A stretch of DNA of 64,000 nt from Ustilago trichophora. Taxonomy: Eukaryota; Basidiomycota; Ustilaginomycetes; Ustilaginales; Ustilaginaceae. Positions 1 to 13,248 of the stretch are shown in pieces. The notes beneath the pieces are model-generated. The model had not been told where the DNA came from, searched no databases, and was given only the letters and a program-made list of their open reading frames with translations. The DNA is taken from the NCBI GenBank assembly GCA_900323505.1, contig OOIN01000014.1, positions 186,001 through 250,000 of the forward strand, read 5' to 3'. Position 1 is the first letter of the stretch; each line of letters begins with the position of its first letter. The position numbers and the translations under genes are program-made.

Positions 1-1633
1 TCGGCAAACTCGACACGGATCAGAAAGATGCTTGGGGAAATGGCGGTGAATCACGGACAACTTCGAATGCAGCACAGGTGCCTTTGGCGCAAACGGGACC
101 TATCAACGAGGCTTTGAAGCGTAAATTGGCATATCAGAAGGGTCAACAGTCGTCTGCCAACAAGAGACGACGGCAGCGTGGTGGATCTTCAACGCAACAT
201 GCTGGTGGAAGATTCAACAGCGCAACGGATGCGATCGGGCAGGCGAGCTTTCAAGCTGAGGCTGCACAGGTGTCGGATTTGTAAGTGGAACCACACGCAG
301 ACAAGCACCTGCAGTGATGAATGCTGTTCATACGAATAAAGACGCCGCTGACAATTTTTTTACTCGTTTTTGTGGCCGTAGTATTGCCTCGACGGCGAAT
401 GGCAATGAAAGCGGATCATCTACGGTCGACGCACCAATCGATGGTGAGCAAATTTCGGACGATATCGATGAAGTTGAATTCGATGCATTCTTTGGCATGT
501 TGAGCATGGAAAATCTGGTAGTGGTTCGATCGTATCGCGGGGATCAAGACGATAAGGTTCTTCAAGAACTTCGACCTCGGTTTGTCATCATGTACGATCC
601 CGATCCTGCGTTTGTACGTAGGGTCGAAGTGTACCGTAGCACCAACCCGGGTGTTGGTGTACGAGTTTACTTTCTTATCTATGCTGATTCGGTTGAAGAG
701 CAAAGATATCTAAGTGCTCTTCGAAGGGAAAAGGAATCTTTCGAGAGGCTTATTCGGGAGAAATCCATGATGGCTTTACCTCTCTCTGCAGATGGACGAC
801 CTATTGCCGAAGATGCTGATCAACGATTTCTTCGAACCATTAGTAGTCGCGTTGCAGGTGGACAACGTTCAGCTACCGATGAACCACCTAGGATTATTGT
901 CGACATGCGAGAGTTTCGATCAAGTTTACCATCAATGTTGCATGCAGCCGACATTCAGGTGATTCCTTGCACTTTGCAGGTTGGAGATTATGTTTTGACA
1001 CCGACAATGTGTGTTGAACGTAAAAGTTTGGCGGATTTGATTCAGAGTTTTAACTCGGGTAGATTGTATACTCAGTGCGAGCTGATGTGCGTTCATTATC
1101 AACATCCTATTTTGTTGATCGAGTTTGATCAGGATAAATCTTTCTCGTTAAAATCCACCAATGATGGCAAACAAATGGGTCGGTCAGCAGCAGCGTCAAC
1201 GGATGTTGATATTCAGGCCAAATTGGTCTTGCTTACATCGGCATTTCCAAGACTTCGGATGATTTGGTCAAGTTCTCCTTATGCTACTTCGGATATTTTT
1301 GCTGATCTTAAGCTAAATTTCGATCAGCCAGATGCGAACAAAGTAGCTTTAGTAGGTCTTGATGACTTCTTCCCACCACAAGACAACAACAACAACAGTA
1401 GCCAAATCATTCAAGGTTCAGATTGGCAATCTTTCGATCAACATTCTTTCAATCTTGCTCCCCAAGATTTACTAAGAGCTTTACCTGGTGTTACCACGAA
1501 AAACTTTCGTTACATCATGAGTAAAGTTAAGGACTTTTATGATCTTTGCAACTTATCCCAAGATGATCTTGCTGATTTAATAGGCCTCGATCCTGCAAGA
1601 CAGCTAATCAGGTTCATCGAAAGAGGTTTGTAA
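1..1633 (+). CDS. XPF/Rad1 structure-specific DNA repair endonuclease, 3' part
   Basis: Catalytic subunit of the XPF-ERCC1 (Rad1-Rad10) nuclease, which cuts 5' of lesions in nucleotide excision repair and acts on recombination and crosslink intermediates in the nucleus. The gene begins before the window; the frame is open from base 3. I infer one intron at 281-381: donor GTAAGT, acceptor after a long T-rich tract ending GTAG, which joins the two frames exactly. Downstream of the splice, the ERCC4 nuclease signature is visible around 980-1045 (GDYVL, then VERKSLADLI with the catalytic Glu-Arg-Lys and Asp). A C-terminal helix-hairpin-helix region follows at about 1460-1630 (LLRALPGVTTKNFRYIM, LIGLDPARQLIRFI), which in this family binds the ERCC1 partner. 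A lysine/arginine-rich stretch (KRRRQR) in exon 1 may be a nuclear localisation signal. The family call is firm; the N-terminal helicase-like part is not visible. Confidence 0.95.
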
Positions 1634-2108
1634 TAACTACACATCATATCCAATTCCAGTTTGTCTTTGTTCAACTTTGTTGTCCCCTTCATCCTACACA
1701 AACTCACGATTTTTCCCAGAATCGACTCGACATACAATCCACTTTTCCTTTTTGGTCCAACAAACAGTACCAGAATTGCTACAGTACTCTACTGTACACC
1801 TTTGTCATGCTCAACCAAAAGTCTGGCCAGATAGAGAAAAACAACATCAAATACGCAGAATCATCAAACTTTCCGAACACGACAAGACAACCACAGATCA
1901 GCGAGCGCAAAAGTAGAGGGATCCGTTGATTTGTTTGGGGAACTTCAAGCATTGATTTATATTTATGAAGAAGGGAGGATTTTATATGACACCGGAAACA
2001 TCAAAAAGGTTGTAAGAGCCGGGGTCAAGGCTCGCGGCACGGCTGGGGAGAAACAAGGAAAGAAAAGGCGAAGGGAAGAAGGGGGGGCATCCGATCGACT
2101 TTCTATGC
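1634..2108. other. Convergent intergenic region, XPF and ATP2 3' ends
   Basis: Non-coding 475 bases between the converging 3' ends of the XPF gene and the ATP synthase beta gene. It should hold both polyadenylation regions. Two copies of the recurrent ACAGTAC/ACTGTAC motif lie at 1779-1797. I see no credible gene here. Confidence 0.6.
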
Positions 2109-4131
<2,023 letters not shown>

Positions 4132-6057
4132 GATGGCGACAAAGGAGTTGGGGTAGGGATGAAGGACGACGACGGAGAAGTGTGTGAAGGAAGAGAGAGA
4201 GAGAGAAGGAAAGGAGCGGGCACGGCACACACACCTCGACACCACACAACAGAGACGAAGAATTGCAAAAGAGGTTGCGATCGCACTCTCTCTCTGTCTG
4301 TCTCTCTCTCTCTCTGTTTCTAGGTCCAGGTTTCTACAGTAACAAAGTGATAGCCAGCCAGCCAGCCAGCCAGCTCCCGCCCGAAGAAGGAACACACAGA
4401 CACTCGATAACTGCTACTGTACAGTACTCAAAGGGCGTCGCCGGGTCGAGAGACAAGACGAGGCCTTTTGACTTGAAAACGCTGTGAAGAAAGCTAGACT
4501 TTGAATTGGTTCGAGACTGATGAGGTGCGCTAGTCAAAACTGATCGCACTTTCTCCTTTCCAGCTGACCACCGATCAGTTTGAACGAATGAGAAGCACTC
4601 AATCTGCGCGCCAACAAAAAACAACAAAATTCAAGCTTTTTTACCCAATTCAAAGACAAGTGAAGTGAAGAAAACCGAAATACAAATGCATTGCTAAGGT
4701 GGTCCATTTCTTCCAAATCAATACAAATCTCTGAAACAAAAAAAGCATCCGATTTTGTATTCAAGGTAATATTTCAAAGTGACCCAAAGATGCGACTTTC
4801 GAGTTGGAATCTCTCGCACGTTCCTTTTGACCTTAGAAGAAGCTCTTCTGGCCATTGACCCTGATCGCTCCGCAGAGAGAGAGTGAGTGAGTGTGTGTGT
4901 GTGTGTGTGTATGTGCAAGGCAGTCGCATGGTTCAGTCAGAGCCCGGATCCGGGATCAGATCTTCTTGGCCTTTTCTTCTAACTGCCTCACATCCAACCT
5001 TTCGTCTTACGATACCGTACTACGAAACGGTTCTCACTCAATCATAGCGATGGCTGTCCATATTCCATCATCCTCATCATCATCATCATCATTATGCCGT
5101 GTTGTTGAGTGCTGAGTACGGCTTGGATTTCGTTCAGGGCCCATGGTCCATGTAGCTACCATCCAGAGTCCCGAGTCCTCAGCGTTGGCCTTTGAGAAGG
5201 GCCGGCAGAAGCTCTCGTGTGGACTTGCGCCCGTTCCGTCCCGGCCTATCCAACGTTCCGATACGTACGAGAAAGCAAGGAGAGAAAATCGTTTCTTCAC
5301 CACCTAAACTCTAACAAAGTGGCATAAAAACGACTTGAGGGAAAAGAACTGAGATCGATGCGAATGAATGAATCTCTGTGCCTCTATTTCGCTCTCTCTT
5401 TGTGTGACTCTGATGATCTTCGGTGCAACATTACGCCATGGCGGGAGGCTGGATCCACAAATTTGGCTGGTTCGGAATGCGGATTTCTCACTCAACGGAC
5501 GCCTCTCCTCTCTCTCTCTCTCTCTCTTTCTGTTTTTCTCTCTTGCTCTCTCTGTCTTTCAACAGCAACGTCAAGAGTGATTTTGTCCCCACTCTACACA
5601 CAAAGCTCAGTCCTCCTTGAGAAGAAGATTGTCAGGACCATTGTGAAGATTGTGACCGAGAAAGGGCCATGTGCGCGTGCGGGTTGAGCGGGTGATGCAA
5701 ACGAATGACAAGGTGGAGGCCGATTTTGGGTCAAATCAGACAAATTAGGAAGAATCGAGCCAACCGGGGCATGGCATCGTGGGATCGTGGATCGAAATTG
5801 CGATGGCGACCACAGAGCACTTGTCAGTTGTCGCTGCCCCCCCCCATCTACAGGTCCGATTGCTCTTTGATTCCAGTTTTGGAAACCTGCGTCACAGAAA
5901 GCTGCTCCAAGTCTCGGCGATCCCTTCGATCCATTTTGACAGCTACTATAGCCCCTCTTCATCACCACCACAACCAACAACAACAACAACGTACATCGTT
6001 CCCTTTCATACAACATTCCTTTCCATCCTCCAGAAAATTCCACAAATATCATCAATC
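4132..6057. promoter_or_regulatory. Divergent intergenic region, ATP2 and the 6058 gene
   Basis: About 1.9 kb between the divergent starts of atp2 (-) and the gene at 6058 (+). It holds GA/TC tracts at about 4192-4208, 4282-4315 and 5508-5555, CCAGCCAG tandem repeats near 4352-4375, a TG/GA tract near 4876-4912 and a CAT-rich run near 5065-5092. A perfect 12-base palindrome TACTGTACAGTA lies at 4415-4426. Open frames here are short and low-complexity, so I treat the stretch as promoters and 5' UTRs. Confidence 0.55.
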
Positions 6058-6678
6058 ATGATCGCTAGGTCCATCGCTCGTACTGCCAGGCCATTGGCTC
6101 GCTCCGCCGCAGGTCCTTCCTTGGCTCGTCTCTCGGTTCGCAAGTATGCCACCAACCCACCAGGCCCCGTCGCAACAAAGTCGGATGCTCCTTGGGCCAT
6201 CGCTTCCGTCATCACTTTCGGTGGCCTTTTTGTCTACTTCACCGCTCCCGGTGCCAAGAAGGATGACCACGCTCACCACGCTCCCAAACACGATGACGCC
6301 CAGGCCGAGGCCGATGACGAGGACCAGGAGCCTCAAGCTCCCAAGGAGCCAGTAGAGTTGCCCGACGGCAGCATCGAGCATCCCGAGGGCTTTGTCGAGG
6401 TCAAGCGTCCCGAGATCCGCCACGATGCTCCCGAAGGTGACAAGCACCTCGAATCCAAGAAGCTCCCCGACGAGCACGCCTACGACAAGCAGAAGGGCGT
6501 CAAGCGTGAACGTGGTCTCCCCGCTGACGACACCACCTTCAAGCACGGCGTGGCTGCTGCCAAGGACGGCAACCCCGTCTCGGACCCCAAGGCCGTCGTT
6601 GCCGCTGCCCACACCGCCAAGCAGGAGAAGGCCCAGGCCAAGGCCGCCGCTTCTTCCCAAGACTCCTCCGACGAGTAG
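6058..6678 (+). CDS. Small mitochondrial-type single-pass membrane protein, unknown function
   Basis: Predicted 206-residue protein in one exon. I do not recognise a family with confidence. The first ~30 residues (MIARSIARTARPLARSAAG) are rich in Arg, Ser and Ala with no acids, like a mitochondrial presequence; a likely processing area is near SVRKYATN. One hydrophobic segment follows (WAIASVITFGGLFVYFTAP, residues ~44-62). The rest is hydrophilic: His/Asp-rich (KKDDHAHHAPKHDD), then acidic, then Lys/Ala-rich, with no cysteines. This fits a protein anchored in the inner membrane with a charged tail, but that is inference. The start was chosen because the frame stays open upstream without similar targeting character, and the first ATG that yields a presequence is at 6058. 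It ends 199 bases from the convergent cyclin gene. Confidence 0.75.
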   Translation: MIARSIARTARPLARSAAGPSLARLSVRKYATNPPGPVATKSDAPWAIASVITFGGLFVYFTAPGAKKDDHAHHAPKHDDAQAEADDEDQEPQAPKEPVELPDGSIEHPEGFVEVKRPEIRHDAPEGDKHLESKKLPDEHAYDKQKGVKRERGLPADDTTFKHGVAAAKDGNPVSDPKAVVAAAHTAKQEKAQAKAAASSQDSSDE

Positions 6679-6877
6679 ATTTGCACCTCGACCAACAGGC
6701 ATCACGCTTATAACAGGCTCACTAGGTAGTACGCCATCCTTGCCTTTCCACCTTGTTCACATCTCGATGCCCAATGTAAATTGCAACAAATCCTCACAAA
6801 CTCAACACTATCCCATTCGCAGCATTCAATCAATGACAACAACAAATCCAGAATACATACATTGCACAGCAGCAGCA

Positions 6878-7212
6878 TCACCAACTTTTGTGGATCACCA
6901 TGTCCTCCGCATGCGACTTGGGGCTTGCGGGATGTGCTGCCACATGTCGGCGCAGCTCGTGGCGATCCAGCAGCGCTGCTACATTCCTGACGGACGATTG
7001 GTGATGGTAGCGCCAGAGAAGATGCGAGGCGGCAATCTTGATCTCGGGTTCCGAAGCATCAAACAGCAGCCACCATGGTGCCGGTTCAAGAGGCAGATTC
7101 ACCTGCGGCACGCACATCTCTGCAGCGAGCGCGATCGCAGCGCAGGCCACAATATGTGGTCCAAAAATGCAAAGCACCGGTGTTTGCAGACTGCCGAAGA
7201 GTCGTAGGGGCC

Positions 7213-7243
<31 letters not shown>

Positions 7244-8052
7244 ACGTGAGAAAAGAGGATAAGTGTCAGCGTCTTGCGAGCTGATTTTCAGTGGGCTGCT
7301 GCTTGATGGCGAGGTGTGAAAGAAAAAGAAAGCACTTACGCATCGTTGAGGAACGACCAGGCACACTGTGCTAGCGTCACAGGCTGCGACGAAGCTTTAT
7401 CGATGGGCGGCGGCGTCGCGTTTTCAGGAGACCAACAGAAATGTGGCTTAACGGTGACTTTGAGATTGCTATCCGTGAGTCCGAGAGCTTGCAAGTAGTT
7501 GACCAAGAGTGCATATGGCAGCGTCACCTGTACGTGAAAACCGAGTCGCTTGAGAATCTGCATCTCGGACACAACCACAGCATCACGGAGACGACTCAAC
7601 TCTGCCGAGTCGTACGCTGGAGCACAGTAAGGTGGAGCTAGAGAATCTGCTGAGGACGCCAGAGACACGTTGGATCTGTCCTCCCTGCTGGAAGGGGTCC
7701 AATCGGGTGAAAGATGGCGATTCTTTGAGATATGATAGTCGACGTAGTGAAAGGCGTTGATCAAGTGTCGAAGGCGGATCTGGGTCTCTTCGAGCTTGGT
7801 GGCTAAGAGCAGAGCGCCCATTGCAATTTCGCTGGCAGAGAAATCGCACATGGATGAGGTGAACCAGAAACGCTGGAAGAATACTTGAGCCACCGCCATG
7901 GTCCTCTGCGGCAATCTTAAAAGGATGCCGACCTGTTGAATGATCTGACAGCCGAGGGCCCTGAGCTCCATCTCGAGATCGTAACTGAGTCCATCGGTCA
8001 TGGACGGAGTGACGGCCAACTGCTGGCGCGTAGCAAGCGGATTGAGAAGCAT
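6878..8052 (-). CDS. Cyclin L-like transcription/splicing cyclin
   Basis: Cyclin of the L family, which pairs with CDK11-type kinases and links transcription to pre-mRNA splicing. Two exons: 8052-7340 and 7190-6878. The intron at 7339-7191 has a GTAAGT donor and a CGGCAG acceptor, and the join restores the conserved WSFLNDALQTPV stretch (compare WNYMNDSLRT in animal cyclin L). Product about 341 residues. The N-terminal cyclin box starts at TPSMTDGL, followed by LGCQIIQQVGILLRLPQ, MAVAQVFFQRF and ATKLEET. The second box contains PETIACA-like GPHIVACAAIALAA. There is no RS-rich tail. The start is uncertain: the frame is open for over 100 bases upstream of 8052 without an ATG, so an extra 5' exon is possible. 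A 28-base A run at 7213-7240 (poly-T in the transcript) forms the polypyrimidine tract. Confidence 0.85.
7213..7240. repeat. 28-base homopolymer A run inside the cyclin L intron
   Basis: An uninterrupted A run on the + strand, poly-T on the sense strand of the cyclin gene. It ends 22 bases before the intron's AG acceptor at 7191, so it serves as or overlaps the polypyrimidine tract. Its length is likely to vary between strains and sequencing runs. Confidence 0.9.
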
Positions 8053-9336
8053 CTTGAGGACGTATAGATCAGCCGATTCGCTCCGAGGGGCCCAAGAGGG
8101 ATTATTGACCCAGCATGGCTGTATTGAGCTGCTTGAGAGACGTCTCGTTGGACTATCTTGAGTTTGAAGAGTGATGGCTAGGGTTGCGATGAAAGCAAAG
8201 CAAAGTGCAACAACACAGAGCCAAAAGTGGAGGAAGACCGGCGGACCTTTCTTTGAGAATTTGTCAGATTTATTGGAACGTACAAATTCGAGCCAAAATT
8301 CTTAGCTAGACTTAGGCACGCGTCCTCTTTTTCTTTTCTTTTTTTTTCTTCTTCTTTTTTTATTTTTTTTCTTTTTTCTTTTTTCCTTCTTTTGGACGCT
8401 CGTGTGAAAGGTGGCCGAGCTGCACCTTTCAACTTTTGAAATTTGTGTGTTTCGTTCGAAATTGGCGCCTAAAGCAACAGCGAGTGTGAGAGAGAGTAAC
8501 ACAGAGTCTGAGTGTTGGGGTGTGAAATTCAAGACGAGGTAGTTAGAATGCATGCAGCTGAACAAGGCAAAGGGTCTTGTTGATTGATCTGCTCAGCTCA
8601 CAATCTCTGTACTGTACTCTTCTGCTAGTTTAGCCTCGCTCGGCAACTCCGCGCTGTGAATCAACGACACTCTGCCCTTCCCGAAGCGCTGATTGATGTG
8701 ACCGACCATCTCTTTACTGTACTTGATCCTCTGTCTTGTGTCAACAACACTCGTACTCACCACCATCACGTTGCCAATAGCTGCGCTGTCATTTGTATCA
8801 TATCAACGAGATCCCTTGCCACATTCAAGATCCTCGTCAACCCAGCCCTCCTCACCACACGAATCCATAAGCAGCCTCTGATCGGGTTCACTGGCTTGAC
8901 AAACACAGTCGACTCGTATCTCCAAGCGTCTCTCCTCCAGAGTCAATACGAGACAGGATCAGACAAGCGTTCGCATCGTCATCTTTTTCAAAATAAAGTG
9001 TGTCTTTTCGTTGAACAGCATACATACAACATCTTGTGGTCAAGGCTCCTCCGATCGATGCTCTCGACCATGTTTCTGCAACGCTAGATTAGGCTACCTA
9101 CAACGACACTTGGCGGCTGCGCATCGTGGCATCGACAACTAGACTTCTATCGGTTCCGAGCCAGGTACAAGCAATCCAAGCCAACCTGTTTCGGTTTCTA
9201 GAGCTTGCAACAGATCTCTGCTTGATACGCCACCCTTTCTCCCGCGAACAGTAGCAGCAGCTTTTACAATCCATCGGCCCAACGTTGCACTCTATACGAA
9301 AAGACAAGTTCAAATCTCGCAGAGAGTCTTGGCAAC
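8053..9336. promoter_or_regulatory. Divergent intergenic region, cyclin L and J-protein
   Basis: Nearly 1.3 kb between divergent genes. It contains a long T/C-rich run at about 8327-8395 and TACTGTAC-type motifs at 8608-8617 and 8717-8724. A 143-codon open stretch at 8656-9087 lacks recognisable domains and an ATG at its beginning; I read it as 5' UTR or promoter of the J-protein gene. Confidence 0.5.
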
Positions 9337-10608
9337 ATGTCTTTCATTTCGTCGATATTCTACCGAGCTGCTGTCAGCGAGGAGTCTCGGCGAGCTCCTA
9401 TCGGCAAAGTCAATCGCGCAAAGCGACCCGGTTCGAGAGGTGGCCATCTCGATTCCGACGGTCTCAAAGAGCCAGGCGACGCGGATCAAGACACAGACGA
9501 CCTTCCAGATGCAGCTGGTCCTTCCGAAGCCGACAGCTTCCAAACCAAAGTCCAAGTCATCGAAGACATTATCGCAGAAGAGAACCTCTATAAAGTCCTC
9601 AACATCAAGAGAAATGCCAAGAACGAAGAGATTCGTCGTGCCTTTTTGACCAGAAGTCGATCCTGCCATCCAGACAAGTTTCCAGACTATCCCAATTCAA
9701 CCATTGCATTCCAGAAGCTCGCCTTTGCCTACGAAACGCTGTCCAAACCAGCCTCACGCCAGGCCTACGACTTTTCTCCGCATACACATTCCATGTTCAA
9801 CGGCAAATCGCCCCATGACGCTTTCGATGACGAGTTCGGAGAAGCGTTTGCAGATGCCACGCTTCAAGACGTCCTCTTCACCGTCTATGTCGAGTTCTTT
9901 GAGGGCGACTTCACCTCTGTCAAGGCGCTACTCAAGGTCCTCGCCGACAGTGGTCTGGGCACCTACAGCGATGCCAACATCAGCAGCATCGAGGCCAAAT
10001 TCAGAGCACTCTCGCGCCTCATGCGAGCGACACGCAGATATTCGCGCGTGCTGCTCAACGAGATGTCGCGCCTCTACGAGATCCAGCAGGACCTAAGAGG
10101 TCTTTCGTATTTCGACATCCCAGGCCGTTTGCGTCTCACCCTTCAACTCGCAAGAGTGACGCTCAGCATTCCACTGGCCATCGACCAGGCTATGCAGAAC
10201 CCCGAAGACTATGATCGCAAGGAGTTTGGTCAATGGTTTGAGGATATGCGTGCCCAATCATCGGATTACAGCTCCAGCGACGACGATGAGGAAAGCCGGA
10301 CAGAACAGGGCTTTGGCCTGCAGGGCGAGGCGGATGGTAACGCGCTCGGATCGGACGAACATGCGCGCATGCGATACGTGCGAGCTCGAGATGCCCGCAT
10401 CGCCCGCAGAGCAGCCGAGCGTCGCGATCCCGGATCGGACAACGGCCCCAGCGGAGATCAGGAGGCGGCTGCTTTGCCCAACGAAGAGGTCAAGGAGCTG
10501 CGTGCTGGCTTCTTGGGACCTACCACCACCGCTCTCTTTACCGGTATGGTCAATCTGCTCGAGGCCGGCGAAGGATGGATGGGCGGTAAACCAGCCGACC
10601 CTTTGTAG
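9337..10608 (+). CDS. J-domain (Hsp40) co-chaperone
   Basis: Single-exon 423-residue protein. The J domain spans residues ~84-146: NLYKVLNIKRNAKNEEIRRA, the invariant HPD tripeptide in RSCHPDKF at about residue 111, then FQKLAFAYETLSKPASRQAYD. HPD stimulates the ATPase of an Hsp70 partner. The domain is internal rather than N-terminal. There is no Gly/Phe linker, no CxxCxGxG zinc region and no clear membrane span, so it belongs to the J-only class; this resembles fungal Caj1-like proteins but I cannot assign an orthologue. After the J domain comes a helical region rich in Arg and Leu, then an acidic segment (SSDDDEES) and a C-terminal GFLGPTTTALFTGMVNLLEAG. It lies between two cyclin genes, with no evidence of functional linkage. 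Confidence 0.9.
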   Translation: MSFISSIFYRAAVSEESRRAPIGKVNRAKRPGSRGGHLDSDGLKEPGDADQDTDDLPDAAGPSEADSFQTKVQVIEDIIAEENLYKVLNIKRNAKNEEIRRAFLTRSRSCHPDKFPDYPNSTIAFQKLAFAYETLSKPASRQAYDFSPHTHSMFNGKSPHDAFDDEFGEAFADATLQDVLFTVYVEFFEGDFTSVKALLKVLADSGLGTYSDANISSIEAKFRALSRLMRATRRYSRVLLNEMSRLYEIQQDLRGLSYFDIPGRLRLTLQLARVTLSIPLAIDQAMQNPEDYDRKEFGQWFEDMRAQSSDYSSSDDDEESRTEQGFGLQGEADGNALGSDEHARMRYVRARDARIARRAAERRDPGSDNGPSGDQEAAALPNEEVKELRAGFLGPTTTALFTGMVNLLEAGEGWMGGKPADPL

Positions 10609-11163
10609 CGCATTCTTCTGCCACTACTTTCTCGCCATCTCTCTCGCAACATACCCCAGGTCTTCGGCTTTGACCTTGCGAGGTTGGCACTCCTGTTCCC
10701 CAATTTTGTTTTTCGCAACATGTGCCCATCTGCTTTTAGAGACCTGACCTGCATCTTCACAAATATACCCTATGGTTCTCTTTTGCGATACAGCAATAAT
10801 CACTTTGTCTTTTCCTTGTTCTTTCCGTCTCTTTCTTGGCTGCAAGGATGGTTGCATCTTCCTCGCTGTGAAGCTCCATCCTTTCGTGCATCACAGTGTA
10901 CTTTTTGGTGGATGGGAGTGTTGGTTGAATTTGTTCAACATGTTTTTCGCTCCCATTTTTCTAGCACTTTTTTTTTAAATTTACGCGAAAATCAAATTGA
11001 GCATCTCACAGTCTGACACAAAAAGAAAGAGAGAGAGTTGTGGAGGAAAAAGGAAGCCGAATCCCGAAGAGCAGACCCTGTGGGTTGAATTGAAAGCAAA
11101 GGTGATATCTGCTCTTTCTGCAACTCTTCCTGCTCAGCTCCGACACATATCACGGTCTCAAGA
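10609..11163. other. Intergenic region between J-protein and cyclin K/T genes
   Basis: About 550 bases, T-rich, holding the J-protein 3' UTR and the promoter and leader of the downstream cyclin gene. It includes a T-run followed by an AT-rich patch at about 10969-10995. No gene is seen. Confidence 0.5.
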
Positions 11164-11178
11164 ATGAGCGCAACATGA
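11164..11178 (+). promoter_or_regulatory. Mini upstream ORF overlapping the cyclin start codon
   Basis: An ATG at 11164 opens a four-codon reading frame (Met-Ser-Ala-Thr) whose TGA at 11176-11178 overlaps the main start ATG at 11175 as ATGA. This arrangement can allow termination-reinitiation or can dampen main-frame translation. It applies only if the transcript starts upstream of 11164. Confidence 0.5.
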
Positions 11179-12221
11179 CGGCATCTACCGGCACACGTCC
11201 ATCGACGGGTCAAGCACCGGATGATCAATGGCTCTTTACCAAATCAGATCTGAAACTCACACCATCGGTGCTTCAAGGCGGGCTGGAACCACATGAAGAA
11301 AAGCAACGACGTTTTAAAGGTGTTGGCGCGATCTATCGGATGGGCGAGTATATGCGATTGGCGCAACATGTTATGAATACAGCTGCGATCTATCTGCATC
11401 GCTTCTACATGCGCAAACCGCTCGAATACGGTCCTACCAACAAGATTGGACATTCGCATTACGACATGGCGGCCACCTGTGTCTTTCTGGCATGCAAGGT
11501 GGAAGAATCGCATAGAAAGTTGCCGAGCGTCATCGATGCTGCAATGGCCTCTTTCGACAGGAGCCCTGCTGGTAACCAGAGATGGATGGAACGCAGCTTT
11601 AGGGCCGATCCATCGAGCAAGGTAAGACATTTCCTTAGCAGAGCGAGCGGGTGGCTATACACGAAAGCTCAAAACTGACATATAGTATCTGAATGTCTAA
11701 CAGGAATTCGCAAGATGGCGCGACATCATTCTTCTGTCGGAAGAAACTTTGCTGGAAACTCTCTGTTTCGATCTGATTGTCGAGCATCCGCACGAGATTC
11801 TTGTCAAGGCATGTAGCCGCTTGAGCGTCGACACTCCCTTGGTTCGGCTGGCCTGGACAATCCTCAATGACTGGTGAGTGTGGTTCCCTTAACCGTCAAC
11901 TACAGATGCAAAATCGCAACGTATAATTGACATTCTCATCTCGATTTTCTGATCGGTTGATCGAATTTTCAAAGCTTAAGAGATGCAATATGCGTCATGT
12001 ACGAAGCACCGGTGCTTGCGGCTGGAGCATTCTATCGATCGTGTCAGACGTTGCAGGTGGATCGATCCAAGTTTGTTGCCAAGTGGAATGGAAAGGAGGG
12101 GGACGAAGAGCGTCAGTTGACGTGGATTGATGTGTTTGATGTGGACGAGTCGGAAGCTGCGGAGGCGGCCGAGGCGATCGAGAATGACGTGTATCTTGCA
12201 CACGAACAGCATGCGCAGTAA
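11175..12221 (+). CDS. Cyclin K/T-like (Pch1-type) transcription cyclin
   Basis: Cyclin of the family that activates CDK9/CDK12-type kinases, which phosphorylate the RNA polymerase II tail during elongation. Three exons: 11175-11621, 11704-11873 and 11975-12221, with introns 11622-11703 (GTAAGA...ACAG) and 11874-11974 (GTGAGT...AAAG). The joined frame gives 287 residues. The first cyclin box shows WLFTKSDLKLTPSV, IYRMGEYMRLAQHVMNTAAIYLHRF and the hallmark CVFLACKVEESHRKLP. The second box begins near LLETLCFDLIVEHPH; exon 3 restores ILNDCLRDAICVMYEAPVLA, matching the conserved cyclin K/T pattern. The C-terminus is acidic (DVDESEAAEAAEAIEND). It is shorter than animal cyclins K and T, lacking their long tails. 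Assignment between the K and T subfamilies is not possible by eye. Confidence 0.9.
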
Positions 12222-13164
12222 GCAATAGCAATCGCAGAGTGGCATTTCTTTCAAGAGCTTTCATAAAGATCGAGCATTCAAGGCAGCTTGGCAATTTGGG
12301 ATTGACAAAAGACGGTTCAAGGATCGCCATTTGGATTTCCACTGTAGGCTGTCGAGCAGGGTTTAGCACATGTCGAGGCAGAATCGAAGTAAGTCAAAAT
12401 ACCGATATAGGCTGACATGGGCAATTCTTCAAGTGTTCGCAAGGTCAAAGCAGCGTCGATTATAAGCGATGCACAGGCCTTGCGTATCTTATCCTCAGAT
12501 AAGGGGTAAGGCGTGAGGAGGCAGCTCGCCAAGCAGAGCGGATGTCTGCAACAGCAGTGTCCTTCGATGGGGCTTCTAGAAGCCAGTCTTTTTCCTTGAA
12601 ACCCCACAAACCAGGTTCACTTCTTGGCAGTGGCAACTGTGGGCATGTATCAGGACCGGAAATTACAAAGCAAACTCTTTACTTACAGCACACCTCCATA
12701 GTGACCGTGCCGAATGTCGTTCTGTGCTCAGCTTGCATACCGCGGGACCCATGGCTCGGGAATAACATAAGAGAAGAGTCGAACGGAATCATCAATTGGC
12801 GGGCAAGACCAACCGACTGGAATCAGATTTGTGGGAACAAGAGCACAGAGAGGGAGAGGAAAAGAGAGAGAGAGAAAGGCAGGGATGGCCCAAACCGTGA
12901 CACACAGAAATGGACATTTGAAAGGACTATTCAAAGTTGACTTCTCAGCTTGATAATTCTTTGTGTGCTACACCTCGGCGATGTGGGTTTGGTGCTGTGG
13001 AAAGTGCGAGACTCCGCCGGGAAGGTTAACTATGGATGTATTGATCAAGAACAAGACAAGTGTCGATATTTTTTGAGCGTCGGACAAGCAGCTGCAGGAC
13101 GACGATCCCGCGCCACGTCCACGCCGGCCTGCAGAAAGCGTAGCGTGGGGAGCGGCGGCTTGGA

Positions 13165-13194
13165 TACAGTACAGTACTGTACAGTACAGTACAG
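13165..13194. repeat. TACAGTAC/GTACTGTA near-palindromic tract
   Basis: Thirty bases built of overlapping GTACAGTAC and GTACTGTAC units. It is the longest example of a motif that recurs in many intergenic regions of this window, including 1779-1797, 4415-4426, 14706-14732, 19895-19913 and 43590-43612. Confidence 0.85.
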
Positions 13195-13247
13195 CATAAG
13201 ATCGATTTTCACAGCATCTCCGCCGAGCGAGGCGCAGATTTTGCCAC

Positions 13248-13248
<1 letters not shown>

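Noticed and set aside
8656..9087. 143-codon open stretch before the J-protein gene
   Set aside because: No ATG at its start, no domain, and it lies in the presumed leader.
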